Shown here: one piece after another, positions 37,747 to 47,560 of the stretch | Numbering within the stretch: the stretch's first letter is position 1 | Layout: each line of letters starts with the position of its first letter | DNA from: CAWDMC01 sp963803295 | Lineage (GTDB): Bacteria; Acidobacteriota; Terriglobia; UBA7540 | Length of the DNA: 64,000 nucleotides | Assembly: GCA_963803295.1 (NCBI GenBank) | Contig: CAWDMC010000022.1 | Coordinates: 434,001 to 498,000 of the forward strand | Direction: 5' to 3' | Program-made: the position numbers and the translations under genes | The notes under the pieces: generated by a model | Databases searched by the model: none | Seen by the model: the letters and a program-made list of their open reading frames with translations, nothing else | What the model was told of the DNA's origin: nothing

Positions 37747-40683
37747 ATGCAGAGACGGGAATTTCTACTGAGTTCGGTAGGCGCAGCCCTGCTGACCAAC
37801 CCCGAAGGTGGGGCGGGGGGTTACGGCGGCCACTCGGGAAAAATCACCGTCGGTGATGCACGCCTGCAACTCAAACTCAGCCACGGCCCGGAAGGTCTCG
37901 AAGAGGAGTTGTTCCAGGTGGACCGCGCGGAACTGCCCGGCTTGGCAGGGGTCCCCTGGAGCGTGGACCTGAACGGGGATGAATTCACGCCGCGGGGCCG
38001 CCGGGCCAGGTTAATCGGGTCAGACGGTTCCACTCCTGCCCGGCGCGCAGTCTTTGGAGGCGATGCAGGCAGCCTTGGTTGGGTGCTCCAGTATGAAGTG
38101 ACAGGCCCGGGCCGCATCACCAAGACGTTGACCCTGAAGGCCCAGCGGGAAGGTGTTCTCAAGCAAGTATCACTCTGGAATGGGCGTTCAGACAAAGAAC
38201 CGCTGGTCTCTCGCACCAAGATCCAAGACATCGCGGCCTTCTACCGCTATAGCGGGCAGGGGCTCTTCGTTTCGCTTGACTTCCCTTACTCCAAGATCGG
38301 ATTTGAAAAAGGAGTGACGAAAGTTTCGTATTCACCGCACGAACAGGTGAAATTAGGACAGGCCCACACTTGCCACTCTCTGTCGATGGGCGCGGTCCAG
38401 TTGGCGCGCGCAGAACGCTATGGTTTCGACCTGGGCGAAGTGGCTGCCATGGATGCCTACATTCAGGAACGGTACCCGCCTCGTTTCGAGCGCCCGATGT
38501 TTGTTTCCGGCTGCATCAACAATCGCTACACCCAGGTGAGAGGCGATGTCATTTTTTACACAATGAAAGACAATCCCACCCTGAGTCTGGACGTCGATCT
38601 GCTGAAACGCGAATTGGCGCTGATGCCAAAGTTGGGCATGGAGTATTACCAGGTTTTTCCGGGTGTCTTTGACTGGGTCGCGGATGATCCCTCACCAGAG
38701 GCTGTCCAAGGGCTTATGGACTATGCCCGGCGCCTGGGAATGCGCCTGGGGGACTACTCCGGAACCAATTATCTTTTCTGTCCTCATTACAACGAATACC
38801 GGAACCGGCTCGACCGCCCGGATTGGCTGATGAAAGCCAAGGATGGCAAGAGTTCAGACGGTGCCTTCTGTTTCGGGGCCCCTGGGTTTGTAGAACACTA
38901 CATGAACACCGTGGCGCCGAACTGCAAACGGTACGGGTTTGAAATTCATGATTTGGATTTCCTGAGCCTTTCTCCTTGCTACGCAACCAACCACGGGCAT
39001 CCCGCGGGGCCGGATGGCCTCTATCATCAGGTGCGCGGCTTGGTCCGGCTGTTGGAAGCTATCAACAGCGTGTCACCGCAAATGATGACGTGGTCCAACT
39101 CCGGGAACTGGGAGGAGTTGCTTCCCAAGATTGCCTGGAGCAACCACAACCTGTATCTGACGGATCCCTTCATTGCCACGCCATGGCAGGGACTTAACAT
39201 GACGCGGCTCTTGGATGACGCTCGCCGCGAGCAGATGGTGTCGCTGCATTACAGCCACTTTCTGCCCTATCGTTTTTATACAAACTGCCAGTACTTCTTT
39301 TGCCAGAATTCAATCGTTCCCGACATCCGGAACTTTGAGTACGGCGCGCTCTCCACGATCGCCGTTACCCCCAACTTTTCATTGGGTGAGGCCCGCCCAT
39401 GGCTCGATCGCCTTTCGGCGGCAGATCAGGAACGTGTCATTGGGTTCTACAAACACTGGACGGATTTCCTGAAAGATAATTTCAAATTATGGAAGCGGAC
39501 TTATCACGCCGGTGAAAACCCGGGACCTGGCGCCGTGGAGATTTACAGTCACGCGGCGGCTAATCGGGGCTTCATTTTCGTCGTCAACCCTCAGTATTGG
39601 GATCGCACCGTGGAAGTACCGCTCGATTCCACCATGGGGTTTGCGGCGGCGGGCCAATGTGAGGTTCGTGAGTTATATCCCGTCAAGCGGCTGCGGCTCA
39701 CTGCACAAGGGCCGACTGTGTCGCTCGGAACGAAGCTCCCGGTTCACGTGCCAGCTCAACAGGTGCTGGTTTTGGAAGTGAGGCCCGCCCCGGAAAAGAT
39801 CGAAAGCCCGCGCCTCTACGGCCTGCCGGGCAGCCTGGAAGCGGCCACGGATGGCTACTTGATCAAGACGCAGGGACCCCAGGGACATGCGGACCGCTTC
39901 GCGGTATTGCTCCCGCCCGGCAACCCCCGGATCGTAGCCGCCAAGGTGCGCCCCGACGTCCCTAAACAGCCCAAACGCTCTTGGGCTTCCACGCCAATTG
40001 AGATTCTGGCAGCGGAGGGCCAGGGAACGCTATTTGAAGTCACATTCCGCAGAAAAGCCGCTCCCACGGAACTACGTGAATGGAAGGTCCAGCCCGGCGG
40101 GCGTATCGAGGGCGTAGCGGCGCACTGGATCACGGACTTTCCCGGTGACAAGAAACTTAGGTTCCCCCTTTTCGTTGACGTGCAGGAAAAGGACCTGGAC
40201 TTGCCCCTGTCGGACGACCGTGCGACCCAACTTGGCTTGGGGCCGCTCGCCAACTTCTGCGGCGCCTATCTCGATAATGCCTTCAGTGAGGATCAGGAAA
40301 CCTGGATTGAATTAAAGACCGGCGAGTCGCGCCTGCCGGCAGGTGCGCTCGCAACTACGGAAGGGATGCCCGCCCGGCTCGCTCTGGATCCCTTGGCCAA
40401 AGATTTGAGTAAAGACTGGTGGCTGCAAACCAGTTTCTACCTTCCGTTCATAAACAGCTACGGGAGTGAGCCCGCATTTGATGAGCATCCGCGGCTGGTG
40501 CTCCCGTTGATCCGGCACAAGCAGATCAAGGAGATCAAAGCTTGGATTAACGGCGTAGCATTGCCGGTGGAACGCTACGCTTATCCCCGCAACCGTGATC
40601 TGGCGTGCCACTATGCCGAACTGTTAGGCAGTGGAGCGCGTGGCGAGCAGGAGAATACTCTGGTTGTTCATTTGCACTGCTGA
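37747..40683 (+). CDS. Tat-exported large TIM-barrel glycosidase, clan GH-D-like
   Basis: A 978-residue protein with the leader MQRREFLLSSVGAALL. The first 250 residues look beta-rich, as in the N-terminal domain of GH36 enzymes. A barrel follows (PMFVSGCINNRYTQ, then LGMEYYQVFPGVFDWV, GMRLGDYSGTNYLF, YGFEIHDLDFLSLSP with a possible Asp nucleophile near residue 400, MMTWSNSGNWEELL). A C-terminal 350 residues are beta-rich and could bind carbohydrate. Clan GH-D members release alpha-linked galactose or related sugars. The similarity is structural by eye and the specificity is unknown. The next gene starts 34 bases after its stop, indicating co-transcription. Confidence 0.6.
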   Translation: MQRREFLLSSVGAALLTNPEGGAGGYGGHSGKITVGDARLQLKLSHGPEGLEEELFQVDRAELPGLAGVPWSVDLNGDEFTPRGRRARLIGSDGSTPARRAVFGGDAGSLGWVLQYEVTGPGRITKTLTLKAQREGVLKQVSLWNGRSDKEPLVSRTKIQDIAAFYRYSGQGLFVSLDFPYSKIGFEKGVTKVSYSPHEQVKLGQAHTCHSLSMGAVQLARAERYGFDLGEVAAMDAYIQERYPPRFERPMFVSGCINNRYTQVRGDVIFYTMKDNPTLSLDVDLLKRELALMPKLGMEYYQVFPGVFDWVADDPSPEAVQGLMDYARRLGMRLGDYSGTNYLFCPHYNEYRNRLDRPDWLMKAKDGKSSDGAFCFGAPGFVEHYMNTVAPNCKRYGFEIHDLDFLSLSPCYATNHGHPAGPDGLYHQVRGLVRLLEAINSVSPQMMTWSNSGNWEELLPKIAWSNHNLYLTDPFIATPWQGLNMTRLLDDARREQMVSLHYSHFLPYRFYTNCQYFFCQNSIVPDIRNFEYGALSTIAVTPNFSLGEARPWLDRLSAADQERVIGFYKHWTDFLKDNFKLWKRTYHAGENPGPGAVEIYSHAAANRGFIFVVNPQYWDRTVEVPLDSTMGFAAAGQCEVRELYPVKRLRLTAQGPTVSLGTKLPVHVPAQQVLVLEVRPAPEKIESPRLYGLPGSLEAATDGYLIKTQGPQGHADRFAVLLPPGNPRIVAAKVRPDVPKQPKRSWASTPIEILAAEGQGTLFEVTFRRKAAPTELREWKVQPGGRIEGVAAHWITDFPGDKKLRFPLFVDVQEKDLDLPLSDDRATQLGLGPLANFCGAYLDNAFSEDQETWIELKTGESRLPAGALATTEGMPARLALDPLAKDLSKDWWLQTSFYLPFINSYGSEPAFDEHPRLVLPLIRHKQIKEIKAWINGVALPVERYAYPRNRDLACHYAELLGSGARGEQENTLVVHLHC

Positions 40684-40717
40684 ATCTCAATTTGGTCGAA
40701 GAGTTGAGCGTGGGAAG

Positions 40718-41863
40718 ATGAAGGCAAGCGGGAACCATCTTATCTCGAGCTTAGCCGTCGCACTTGTGACGGCGGCATGGACGGTAGTGTTGTCGGCTGG
40801 CTATGCGCAACAGGCCACGCAATCCAAGGTGCAAGCGGACCCCAAAATCAGCGTGGACAAGGATGGCACGATCCACCTGCCCGCTTTCGCGGTGCCGCTT
40901 TCGAGCTACATGAGTGAAAAAGCAAAGCAGACTTTTATCGACCAGGCATTTCATCCGGTCGACATAGACAGTACCGGGCCCATCTCCAAGAGCCGCGAAG
41001 AAGTCGACCAAAAATTCTATCAACCAAGGCTGGAGCGTGCCAAAGCGATCTACCCGGTAAATATCAAGGAAGAGAGGATCGCCGGTGTGCGGGCGGATGT
41101 CATTTCGCCGAGAGACGGCGTTTCCTCGCATAACCGCGATCGTGTACTCATTAATCTGCACGGCGGCGCCTTTCAATTTGGGGCCGGTCTGGGCGGATTG
41201 GTAGAGTCCATACCGTTCGCCAGCATGGGCAAATTCAAGGTTATAACCGTCGATTATCGGATGGGGCCGGAATACAAGTTTCCCGCTGGCAGCGAAGATG
41301 TGGCCACGGTCTATAAGGAGATCCTCAAGCAATATGGGCCCCAGCATATCGGCATCTATGGTATCTCGGCCGGCGGCTTACTGACGGCGGAGGCCATCGC
41401 GTGGTTCCAAAAGGAGAAATTGCCCATGCCCGGCGCCATCGGCATTTTTGATGCCGGCGCCGATGCGATTCCTGGAGGCGACTCACACTATATATCGACG
41501 CCACTGAATGTCACGTTCGGACTGAACCCTCCACCCACGTACGAACCAGGTCCGCCCTCGGCCCCGTTTGGTTACCTCAGCAACGTCAATCTGAAGGATC
41601 CCTTGGTTTCACCGGCTGTTTCGCCGGCAGTGCTTGCTAACTTTCCACCCACGCTTCTAATTACAGGTACTCGCGACTTTGCCTTGAGTTGGGCAGCATA
41701 CTCGCACACGCAGTTGGTGAAAGCGGGAGTGGAAGCCGACCTGCACGTTTGGGAGGGCATGGGGCACAGCTTTCTCGTGGATATGGACACGCCGGAAGCC
41801 AGAGAAGCGTACGACGTGGTTGCGAAATTCTTTGATAAGCATCTCGGCCGCACTTTCCGTTGA
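40718..41863 (+). CDS. Secreted HSL-type esterase
   Basis: A 381-residue alpha/beta hydrolase of the hormone-sensitive-lipase class. A hydrophobic leader (LISSLAVALVTAAWTVVLSAG, ending at YAQQ) targets it to the periplasm. HGGAF (about residue 148) is the oxyanion motif, GISAGG (about 217) holds the Ser nucleophile, TRD and MGHSF (about 318 and 350) hold Asp and His. It probably removes acyl groups from the imported glycan. The ATG at 40718 is chosen because the leader begins there; an earlier in-frame start would overlap the upstream gene. Confidence 0.85.
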   Translation: MKASGNHLISSLAVALVTAAWTVVLSAGYAQQATQSKVQADPKISVDKDGTIHLPAFAVPLSSYMSEKAKQTFIDQAFHPVDIDSTGPISKSREEVDQKFYQPRLERAKAIYPVNIKEERIAGVRADVISPRDGVSSHNRDRVLINLHGGAFQFGAGLGGLVESIPFASMGKFKVITVDYRMGPEYKFPAGSEDVATVYKEILKQYGPQHIGIYGISAGGLLTAEAIAWFQKEKLPMPGAIGIFDAGADAIPGGDSHYISTPLNVTFGLNPPPTYEPGPPSAPFGYLSNVNLKDPLVSPAVSPAVLANFPPTLLITGTRDFALSWAAYSHTQLVKAGVEADLHVWEGMGHSFLVDMDTPEAREAYDVVAKFFDKHLGRTFR

Positions 41864-41983
41864 AGGTTTGATTTGATTGGTGATTCGCTGATTCTGAGTA
41901 AGGGTCCGCAGCCATACGGCCACTGCCGGCAAATGCCGAGCGCTCGCGCCTTTTATGGATCTGCCACGGAAAGGGGGAAAGCG

Positions 41984-43990
41984 ATGAACAGACGAGACTT
42001 TTTCTTAAGATCCACTGCTGCCGGTGCCTTTGGCATGGGACTACCGCGTACTGGTCTGCCTTCTCCCGTCGTGGAGGATGCGACCAAGCCGACCCCTGTG
42101 CTGGAAGTGGCCCTTCTGGGCCTGCGCCTGCACTTGCACTTTTCCGTGGATGCTCCAGTAACAGAATGGCGGCCCGTCCAGGAGCAGTCCGACACCTCTG
42201 CCTTTTCCGGGGGACCCTTTCGCGTAACCATACGTTCCAAACCCATAGCGATGGACGTCGTGACCGTGGACGTAGAAATCCAGCGGGAAGACGGCGGGAA
42301 CTTCGAAATCAATTCCGCCCGCGTGACGCTGGCGGTTCCCATGGCGGGGATTTATCACACTTACGCTGTTCCCTCTATGATCGGCCAGAATTTCCAGCCC
42401 GACATCAAAGGCTTCGATGTCTGGTCGACCCCGGTGGGCGGTATACCCTTGAGTTTCTTGATGGGCCTAAACGGCGACAATGTCCTGACGGTCGGTTTGT
42501 TGGATCAGACGACGATCACCCGCCTGAAAGGACAATTCTATGGCGGGGATTCTATCGACGAGACGGCAGCGGCAAATTATCAGCGCCTGGGCATAGCCAA
42601 CAATAACTACTATCTGAGCTTTGACCAGCTGGCCTCGGTGGAAGAGCCCCTCCGCACAAGCAGGCGCTCATTGGTGTTTTTCGTCTCCAGGCAACGCACC
42701 GCTTGGGAAGAGGTATTCACTCAATATGCGTCGTGGGTAGATGAGCAACACCACTTCGAGGCGAGCCCGGAATCCAGCTACGCTCTGGATCCGATGTGGC
42801 ACTCCTGGTACGCCTTTGGCGAATACATTGATGCCAAGAAGATCGAGGACAACGCGCGCCTCGGGAAAGAACTCGGGCTTACCAACATTCAATTCGACGC
42901 GGGCTGGAACTCGCCGCTCCCCTACACCCTTGAAAGCGAGGGCGACTACCATTTCGTGACCGACCGTTTCCCCAACTTCAAAGAGCTCGTCGAGAAGTTC
43001 CATGCGAATGGCCAACACGCGATGGTTCATTGGTCACCATTCGTCATGGGCCCCAAGAGTCCGGCATACTCAAAGATGCAAGATGCCGTCATGCAGACGG
43101 CACGCGGCAGAGAGTTGACCCTCTGTCCCCGAGTGAAGGCCACCGCAGACTACACAGCCGAGTGCACGCGCCGAATGGTCGAGGAATACAAACTCGACGG
43201 GCTGTGGTTTGATTTTATCGATAGTGTCCCGGTCAGCTGGTGCGTCGCCCCACACCGGCACGACTTTGCGAGCCTGGGAGAAGGTGTCACGGCGGCGCTC
43301 AGTCGGTGCGCCGAAATGGCGGTACGCCTCAACAAGAACGTGATTTTGATTTACCGGCGTCCATTTGCCAATCTCAACAACAAACCCTTCCTCACACACG
43401 TGTGGCCGGTGGATGCACCGTTTGACTTCAACATGAACCGGCGCGAAGTGATGTTTATGAAGCCCTATGCGAACGGCGTGCTGACCCACGCCTGTTGCAC
43501 CTGCTGGCACCGCAGCGAGAGCGACGAGAACGTCGCGCGCCACATGGCAACGGTGGTGCTCGCCGGGGTCCCGGCGGTCTCGGTGGACCTCGTCACCATT
43601 CCGGAGTCACACCGCAAAATCATCCGCTCCTGGCTGGGATTTTACAATCAGCATCGCGACGAACTGCTGCACGGAAAGATGTCGCCCCTTGCCTTCTTGC
43701 CGGCCGCCGGGGCACTGTCGATTACCGGGAAGACTCGGAATTACATCGGATTGTTCGAAACAGTACCGCCGCTCATTGAGTTGCCGGAAACTCGAAACAG
43801 GGTCTATCTCGTGAATTGCACGGGCGAGCGGCTGGTGACGCATCTCACGAACCTGCGCGGTCGGTTCTCCTGCAAGATCTACAACCACCTTCTGGCACCC
43901 GTGCGGGAGCTGGACCTTCACGCGGCTGGGGAGTTGCACCTGGACCTGAAATCGCCCGCACCCTTCCTCATCGAGGTGCGGCGTGCGTAA
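41984..43990 (+). CDS. Tat-exported GH36-like glycosidase (clan GH-D)
   Basis: The 668-residue protein carries MNRRDFFLRSTAAGAFG, a classic twin-arginine leader, with AAGGGGG upstream of the ATG at 41984. An N-terminal beta domain of about 270 residues is followed by the barrel: NIQFDAGWNSP (about residue 305, the D-x-GW strand of GH36), HAMVHWSPFVMGP, YKLDGLWFDFIDSVP (about 410, likely nucleophile Asp) and GVLTHACCTCWHRSES. The last 100 residues are a beta sandwich. GH36 and relatives act on alpha-galactosides or N-acetyl-alpha-galactosaminides. Exact specificity is unknown; the clan assignment is reasonable. Confidence 0.72.
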   Translation: MNRRDFFLRSTAAGAFGMGLPRTGLPSPVVEDATKPTPVLEVALLGLRLHLHFSVDAPVTEWRPVQEQSDTSAFSGGPFRVTIRSKPIAMDVVTVDVEIQREDGGNFEINSARVTLAVPMAGIYHTYAVPSMIGQNFQPDIKGFDVWSTPVGGIPLSFLMGLNGDNVLTVGLLDQTTITRLKGQFYGGDSIDETAAANYQRLGIANNNYYLSFDQLASVEEPLRTSRRSLVFFVSRQRTAWEEVFTQYASWVDEQHHFEASPESSYALDPMWHSWYAFGEYIDAKKIEDNARLGKELGLTNIQFDAGWNSPLPYTLESEGDYHFVTDRFPNFKELVEKFHANGQHAMVHWSPFVMGPKSPAYSKMQDAVMQTARGRELTLCPRVKATADYTAECTRRMVEEYKLDGLWFDFIDSVPVSWCVAPHRHDFASLGEGVTAALSRCAEMAVRLNKNVILIYRRPFANLNNKPFLTHVWPVDAPFDFNMNRREVMFMKPYANGVLTHACCTCWHRSESDENVARHMATVVLAGVPAVSVDLVTIPESHRKIIRSWLGFYNQHRDELLHGKMSPLAFLPAAGALSITGKTRNYIGLFETVPPLIELPETRNRVYLVNCTGERLVTHLTNLRGRFSCKIYNHLLAPVRELDLHAAGELHLDLKSPAPFLIEVRRA

Positions 43991-44089
43991 CCTTAGAGCG
44001 CTGTCCGGCACAGGCAGCGGCACACCCGCTCCTTCTGTTTTGGAAATTGCCAACCGCGCAGTTGTCGCAGGTGAACCTGAGAGGGAACC

Positions 44090-47000
44090 ATGAGACGGCG
44101 GAATTTTCTTTTGGGATGCGGGAGCTTGGCCTTGGGGGGCGGAGGGCGCATCTTGGCCAGGGCTGGGCTTCCCTTCCCCCAGGCCACGCCCACGCTCTCT
44201 GGCAAATCGTTAGCGGGACAGCGCGCCAATCTCGCGGGTTTTGGCGAATTGAAGTCTTGGATCAATCCAGAGCTGACGCCCCTGCTGCCGCCTGAGATTG
44301 TTCTGGGCCGAGTCCCATCAAAGGTTCTGCGATTGAGTGATCTGGCCTGGAAGGGTTCGGAGTTTGACGTGGGCGTCGAGTGGTCCGAATTTCGCACCAT
44401 CGAGAAAGTGGTCGTCCGGTTTGGCGGAGAAGGCAAAGCCCCCCGTAGGGGCAGGGCCTTTCTGGAGTATTGGAATGGCGCCTCAGTCTCACAGGGCGCA
44501 TGGGCAGCGATGGAGGATCAACAGATCCTGGGGCAAGCCCAGGAGGTTGACGGCTCGACGTGGAGCTTTACGTTTTCAAATCGGGGGAGCCATTCCTGGA
44601 TGGCCTCCTCCCGGAGGACCTCGAGGCTTCGGCTGCGACTCCAGGAAGAGCCGCACGTCGAGATCGCAGGCTTCGAAGCCTATGGACCGTCCGAGTGGAG
44701 GAGCGGCGAAGTCCACGTCGAGTGGGGGTATGGAGAGAAAGAACGGTCCTACGACGGCAGCATTGAGTGCTACAACGGCGAGGTGCTGGAGATTCAGCCT
44801 TCCGAGGACACCCGACTCCGCGGACCGCTTTCGTGGAGTTCGACCGCCGGCGGAGGAAAGGCTGGCGGAATTGTTGCCAAGGTGCTGTACACCTCGGGCC
44901 TCCCGGTCGACCGGACCAGCATCACGCTGCGCAGCAAGGCGGGGACCTTTTCATTCTTGCCCGCCGAAGCCATTGAGGACCAACCGATTGACATCCCGGA
45001 CTTTGGCTTTTACATCCGGAAGGTTGGCTCGAATCAGGACCGTGCCGCCTACCTTCGCCTGAACGCCAACCGGTCCCGCATCAGTGGTGCCGTCTCGAAA
45101 CATCCCGAGCAAACGATCGAGGGCGCTTACGGGCACCTTCGCCCCAAGCGCGTAACCTTGTCGTTCATTGGCGTCGATTCCAACAATCAGAAGTTCGGTA
45201 TCGCTCCGGACGGGCATCTTGTGGTCGGGAGCAATGATCCCAGCCACGGCTTGCCGATGACGGCCAAGTTCGCGGTCTACTTTGGCAGCACGGATGAGTC
45301 CGCCACGCCCGCCGAAACCCCAGACGGGCTTTTCTCCGCCGCGACAGAGAAACACCAGGAGTTGGAAGAGGGTTGGTTGCCCATCATCACCACGCGTTGG
45401 AGCGCCAACAACCTAAGCCTGGAGCGAATGGACTACGCCGTCCTCCCCTCTGCTCCGGACCCTCTCGTTGAATCCCGGCTGCGAGGAGATGAACTGGCCC
45501 TGATGATTTCCCGCTTGAAGATGCGTAATGACTCGCCGGCGCCTGCATCCCTTTCCTACTACATCAAGCCCTGGAAGCCGGCAAGCGGAGGACTTGACTA
45601 TGGGCCACTGCCCGCCAACAGCAAGAGCGCCTGGCAACTGGAGGTGCGGGAGAACCACCTGATCATATCGGATGGAGCCAGTGAGCACACGGTCGGCTAT
45701 GTGGACACACATGGCCGCGGAACGCTGGCTGTGGAACCCGCCGCCGGCGCAGCCCGCTATTCCGTGAAGCTGGAGCCGGGCGAAGAACAAGTTCTTCATC
45801 ATGTGATTTCGGGGCAGCCGCTGGTCCCGGGGGAAGGAACCAAGCTGCAGGGTCTGCCCTATGAAGCATTGCACGAGGCGACGGGCAAGTACTGGGAAGC
45901 TCGACTAGCGGAAGGCATGCAGATCGAGGTTCCCGATGCGCAGGTGCAGAACATCTTCAAAGCCAGCCTGCACCACTGGTTGCTGGTGCTTACCAAAGAC
46001 GCCCGGCGTGGTGAGTACTACCCCAACACGGCCATGCTCGCCTACGGAAGTATCGGAAGCGAAAGCAGTCCTGTCCTGCAGGCTATGGATATGTTGGGCC
46101 TGCATGGGCGAGTCAGGAGTTGCCTTGATGCATGGCTCTCTACCCAAGGGGACTCGAAGCCGGAAGGCGATTACGAGTCCAAGGCGGGCGGGTTCTTCCA
46201 CTTCTGGCCGAACTATACGATTGATCAGGGAGCGGTCTTGTGGTCCCTGGCCGAGCATTACCTCTACACCCGCGACAAGGAATGGCTGCGGAAAGTGGCG
46301 CCGCAGATTGTGGCGGGGTGTGACTTCATTATTCGCGAGCGCCAACGCATGAAGAAAGAACTTCCGGGAGGCCGGCAGTCGATCTCTTATGGCCTGGCGC
46401 CAGCCGGATGCGTTGCCGATATGCGCGACTGGCAATCGAGCTTCGCGCTGAACGGCTACTTCTACCTTGGGTTGAAAAAATCCGCTCAGGTCCTCGAAGA
46501 GGTGGACCCTGAGAATGCCAAGCGTATCGAAGCCGACGCTGCCGACTATCTCGCTGCGATCCGAACAGCGCTGAAGGAGAGCATGGGGACTTCTCCGGTC
46601 ACACGGCTGCGCGACGGCAGTTCGGTGCCCTCGGTCCCGCCCTTCCCGGGCTTGCGCGGCTTTCGGAGCGATCTCAAGGACATTCCAGATCCTGGCTACG
46701 GCGCGGGGTATATCTACGACGTGGAGCTGGGGCCATTCCATCTGCTGAAATCCGAGGTTCTTGAACCGATCGATCCCGAGACTACGTGGATGTTGAACTA
46801 TCTCGAAGACCGGTTCTTCATGGAATCGCTCCACGCTCCGGGCGCGTCGAAGGTGTCGCTGGACGAGTTGGGCACCGACTGGTTCAATCAAGGCGGGTTC
46901 GGGAAACTCCAGCCCTACTATCTGCATTGTCAGGATGCCTACTTGCGGCGCGATGAGATCCCACAATTCCTGCGCGGCTTCTACAACACGCTCGCTTCCT

Positions 47001-47443
47001 CCTCCGACCCGCACACGCTCACCTTCCGGGAATCGATGGATGAAGGGCAGCCGCACAAGACGCATGAAGAGGGATGGTTCTTTCAGCAGCTTCGTCTCAT
47101 GTTGGCGATGGAAAAAGGGAACAGCCTGTACTTGGCGTGGGGAACGCCCCGCGCGTGGTTGGAGCACGGCAAGCGCATAGCGGTGAACCGCGCCGCGACC
47201 TATTTCGGGGAACTCTCCTACAGGGTTGAGTCTTCGAGTGATCAAGCCCGTATCGAAGCCACGGTGAACTCTCCGCGCCGCAATCCGCCGGGGGACTTGT
47301 ACCTCCGCCTTCGACATCCCAAGCAAAGCCTCCTAAAGCGCGTGACGGTGGATGGACGGATATGGAAGGACTTCGATCGCGATAAAGAGTGGATCAAACT
47401 CCCCTCGGTGGCGGACGAACTTAGGGTGATCGCGAACTACTGA
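44090..47443 (+). CDS. Tat-exported six-hairpin glycosidase-like protein, copy 1
   Basis: A 1,117-residue protein with the leader MRRRNFLLGCGSLALGGGG, in which a Cys could be lipidated. The first 600 residues are beta-rich and include a sandwich-like N-terminal part. The C-terminal half is an (alpha/alpha)6 barrel: AYGSIGSESSPVLQAMDMLG, DQGAVLWSLAEHYLYTRDKEW, FALNGYFYLGLKKSAQVLEE and HKTHEEGWFFQQLRLMLAME. Such barrels occur in GH63, GH78, GH95 and related families acting on gluco-, rhamno- or fucosides; acidic residues in the barrel are the likely catalysts. It is a clear paralogue of the next gene. The family number cannot be given from sequence reading alone. Confidence 0.65.
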   Translation: MRRRNFLLGCGSLALGGGGRILARAGLPFPQATPTLSGKSLAGQRANLAGFGELKSWINPELTPLLPPEIVLGRVPSKVLRLSDLAWKGSEFDVGVEWSEFRTIEKVVVRFGGEGKAPRRGRAFLEYWNGASVSQGAWAAMEDQQILGQAQEVDGSTWSFTFSNRGSHSWMASSRRTSRLRLRLQEEPHVEIAGFEAYGPSEWRSGEVHVEWGYGEKERSYDGSIECYNGEVLEIQPSEDTRLRGPLSWSSTAGGGKAGGIVAKVLYTSGLPVDRTSITLRSKAGTFSFLPAEAIEDQPIDIPDFGFYIRKVGSNQDRAAYLRLNANRSRISGAVSKHPEQTIEGAYGHLRPKRVTLSFIGVDSNNQKFGIAPDGHLVVGSNDPSHGLPMTAKFAVYFGSTDESATPAETPDGLFSAATEKHQELEEGWLPIITTRWSANNLSLERMDYAVLPSAPDPLVESRLRGDELALMISRLKMRNDSPAPASLSYYIKPWKPASGGLDYGPLPANSKSAWQLEVRENHLIISDGASEHTVGYVDTHGRGTLAVEPAAGAARYSVKLEPGEEQVLHHVISGQPLVPGEGTKLQGLPYEALHEATGKYWEARLAEGMQIEVPDAQVQNIFKASLHHWLLVLTKDARRGEYYPNTAMLAYGSIGSESSPVLQAMDMLGLHGRVRSCLDAWLSTQGDSKPEGDYESKAGGFFHFWPNYTIDQGAVLWSLAEHYLYTRDKEWLRKVAPQIVAGCDFIIRERQRMKKELPGGRQSISYGLAPAGCVADMRDWQSSFALNGYFYLGLKKSAQVLEEVDPENAKRIEADAADYLAAIRTALKESMGTSPVTRLRDGSSVPSVPPFPGLRGFRSDLKDIPDPGYGAGYIYDVELGPFHLLKSEVLEPIDPETTWMLNYLEDRFFMESLHAPGASKVSLDELGTDWFNQGGFGKLQPYYLHCQDAYLRRDEIPQFLRGFYNTLASSSDPHTLTFRESMDEGQPHKTHEEGWFFQQLRLMLAMEKGNSLYLAWGTPRAWLEHGKRIAVNRAATYFGELSYRVESSSDQARIEATVNSPRRNPPGDLYLRLRHPKQSLLKRVTVDGRIWKDFDRDKEWIKLPSVADELRVIANY

Positions 47444-47560
47444 CGCCTTGGAAGCATGATCCGGGCGGCTTTCGTTAGTCGCCGGAATGTAGCTATCGCA
47501 TTGTCCCTTGGGTCGACGCGGACTTGGCGGCGAGGGATGGGAATTTCGGGAGGACGTGCC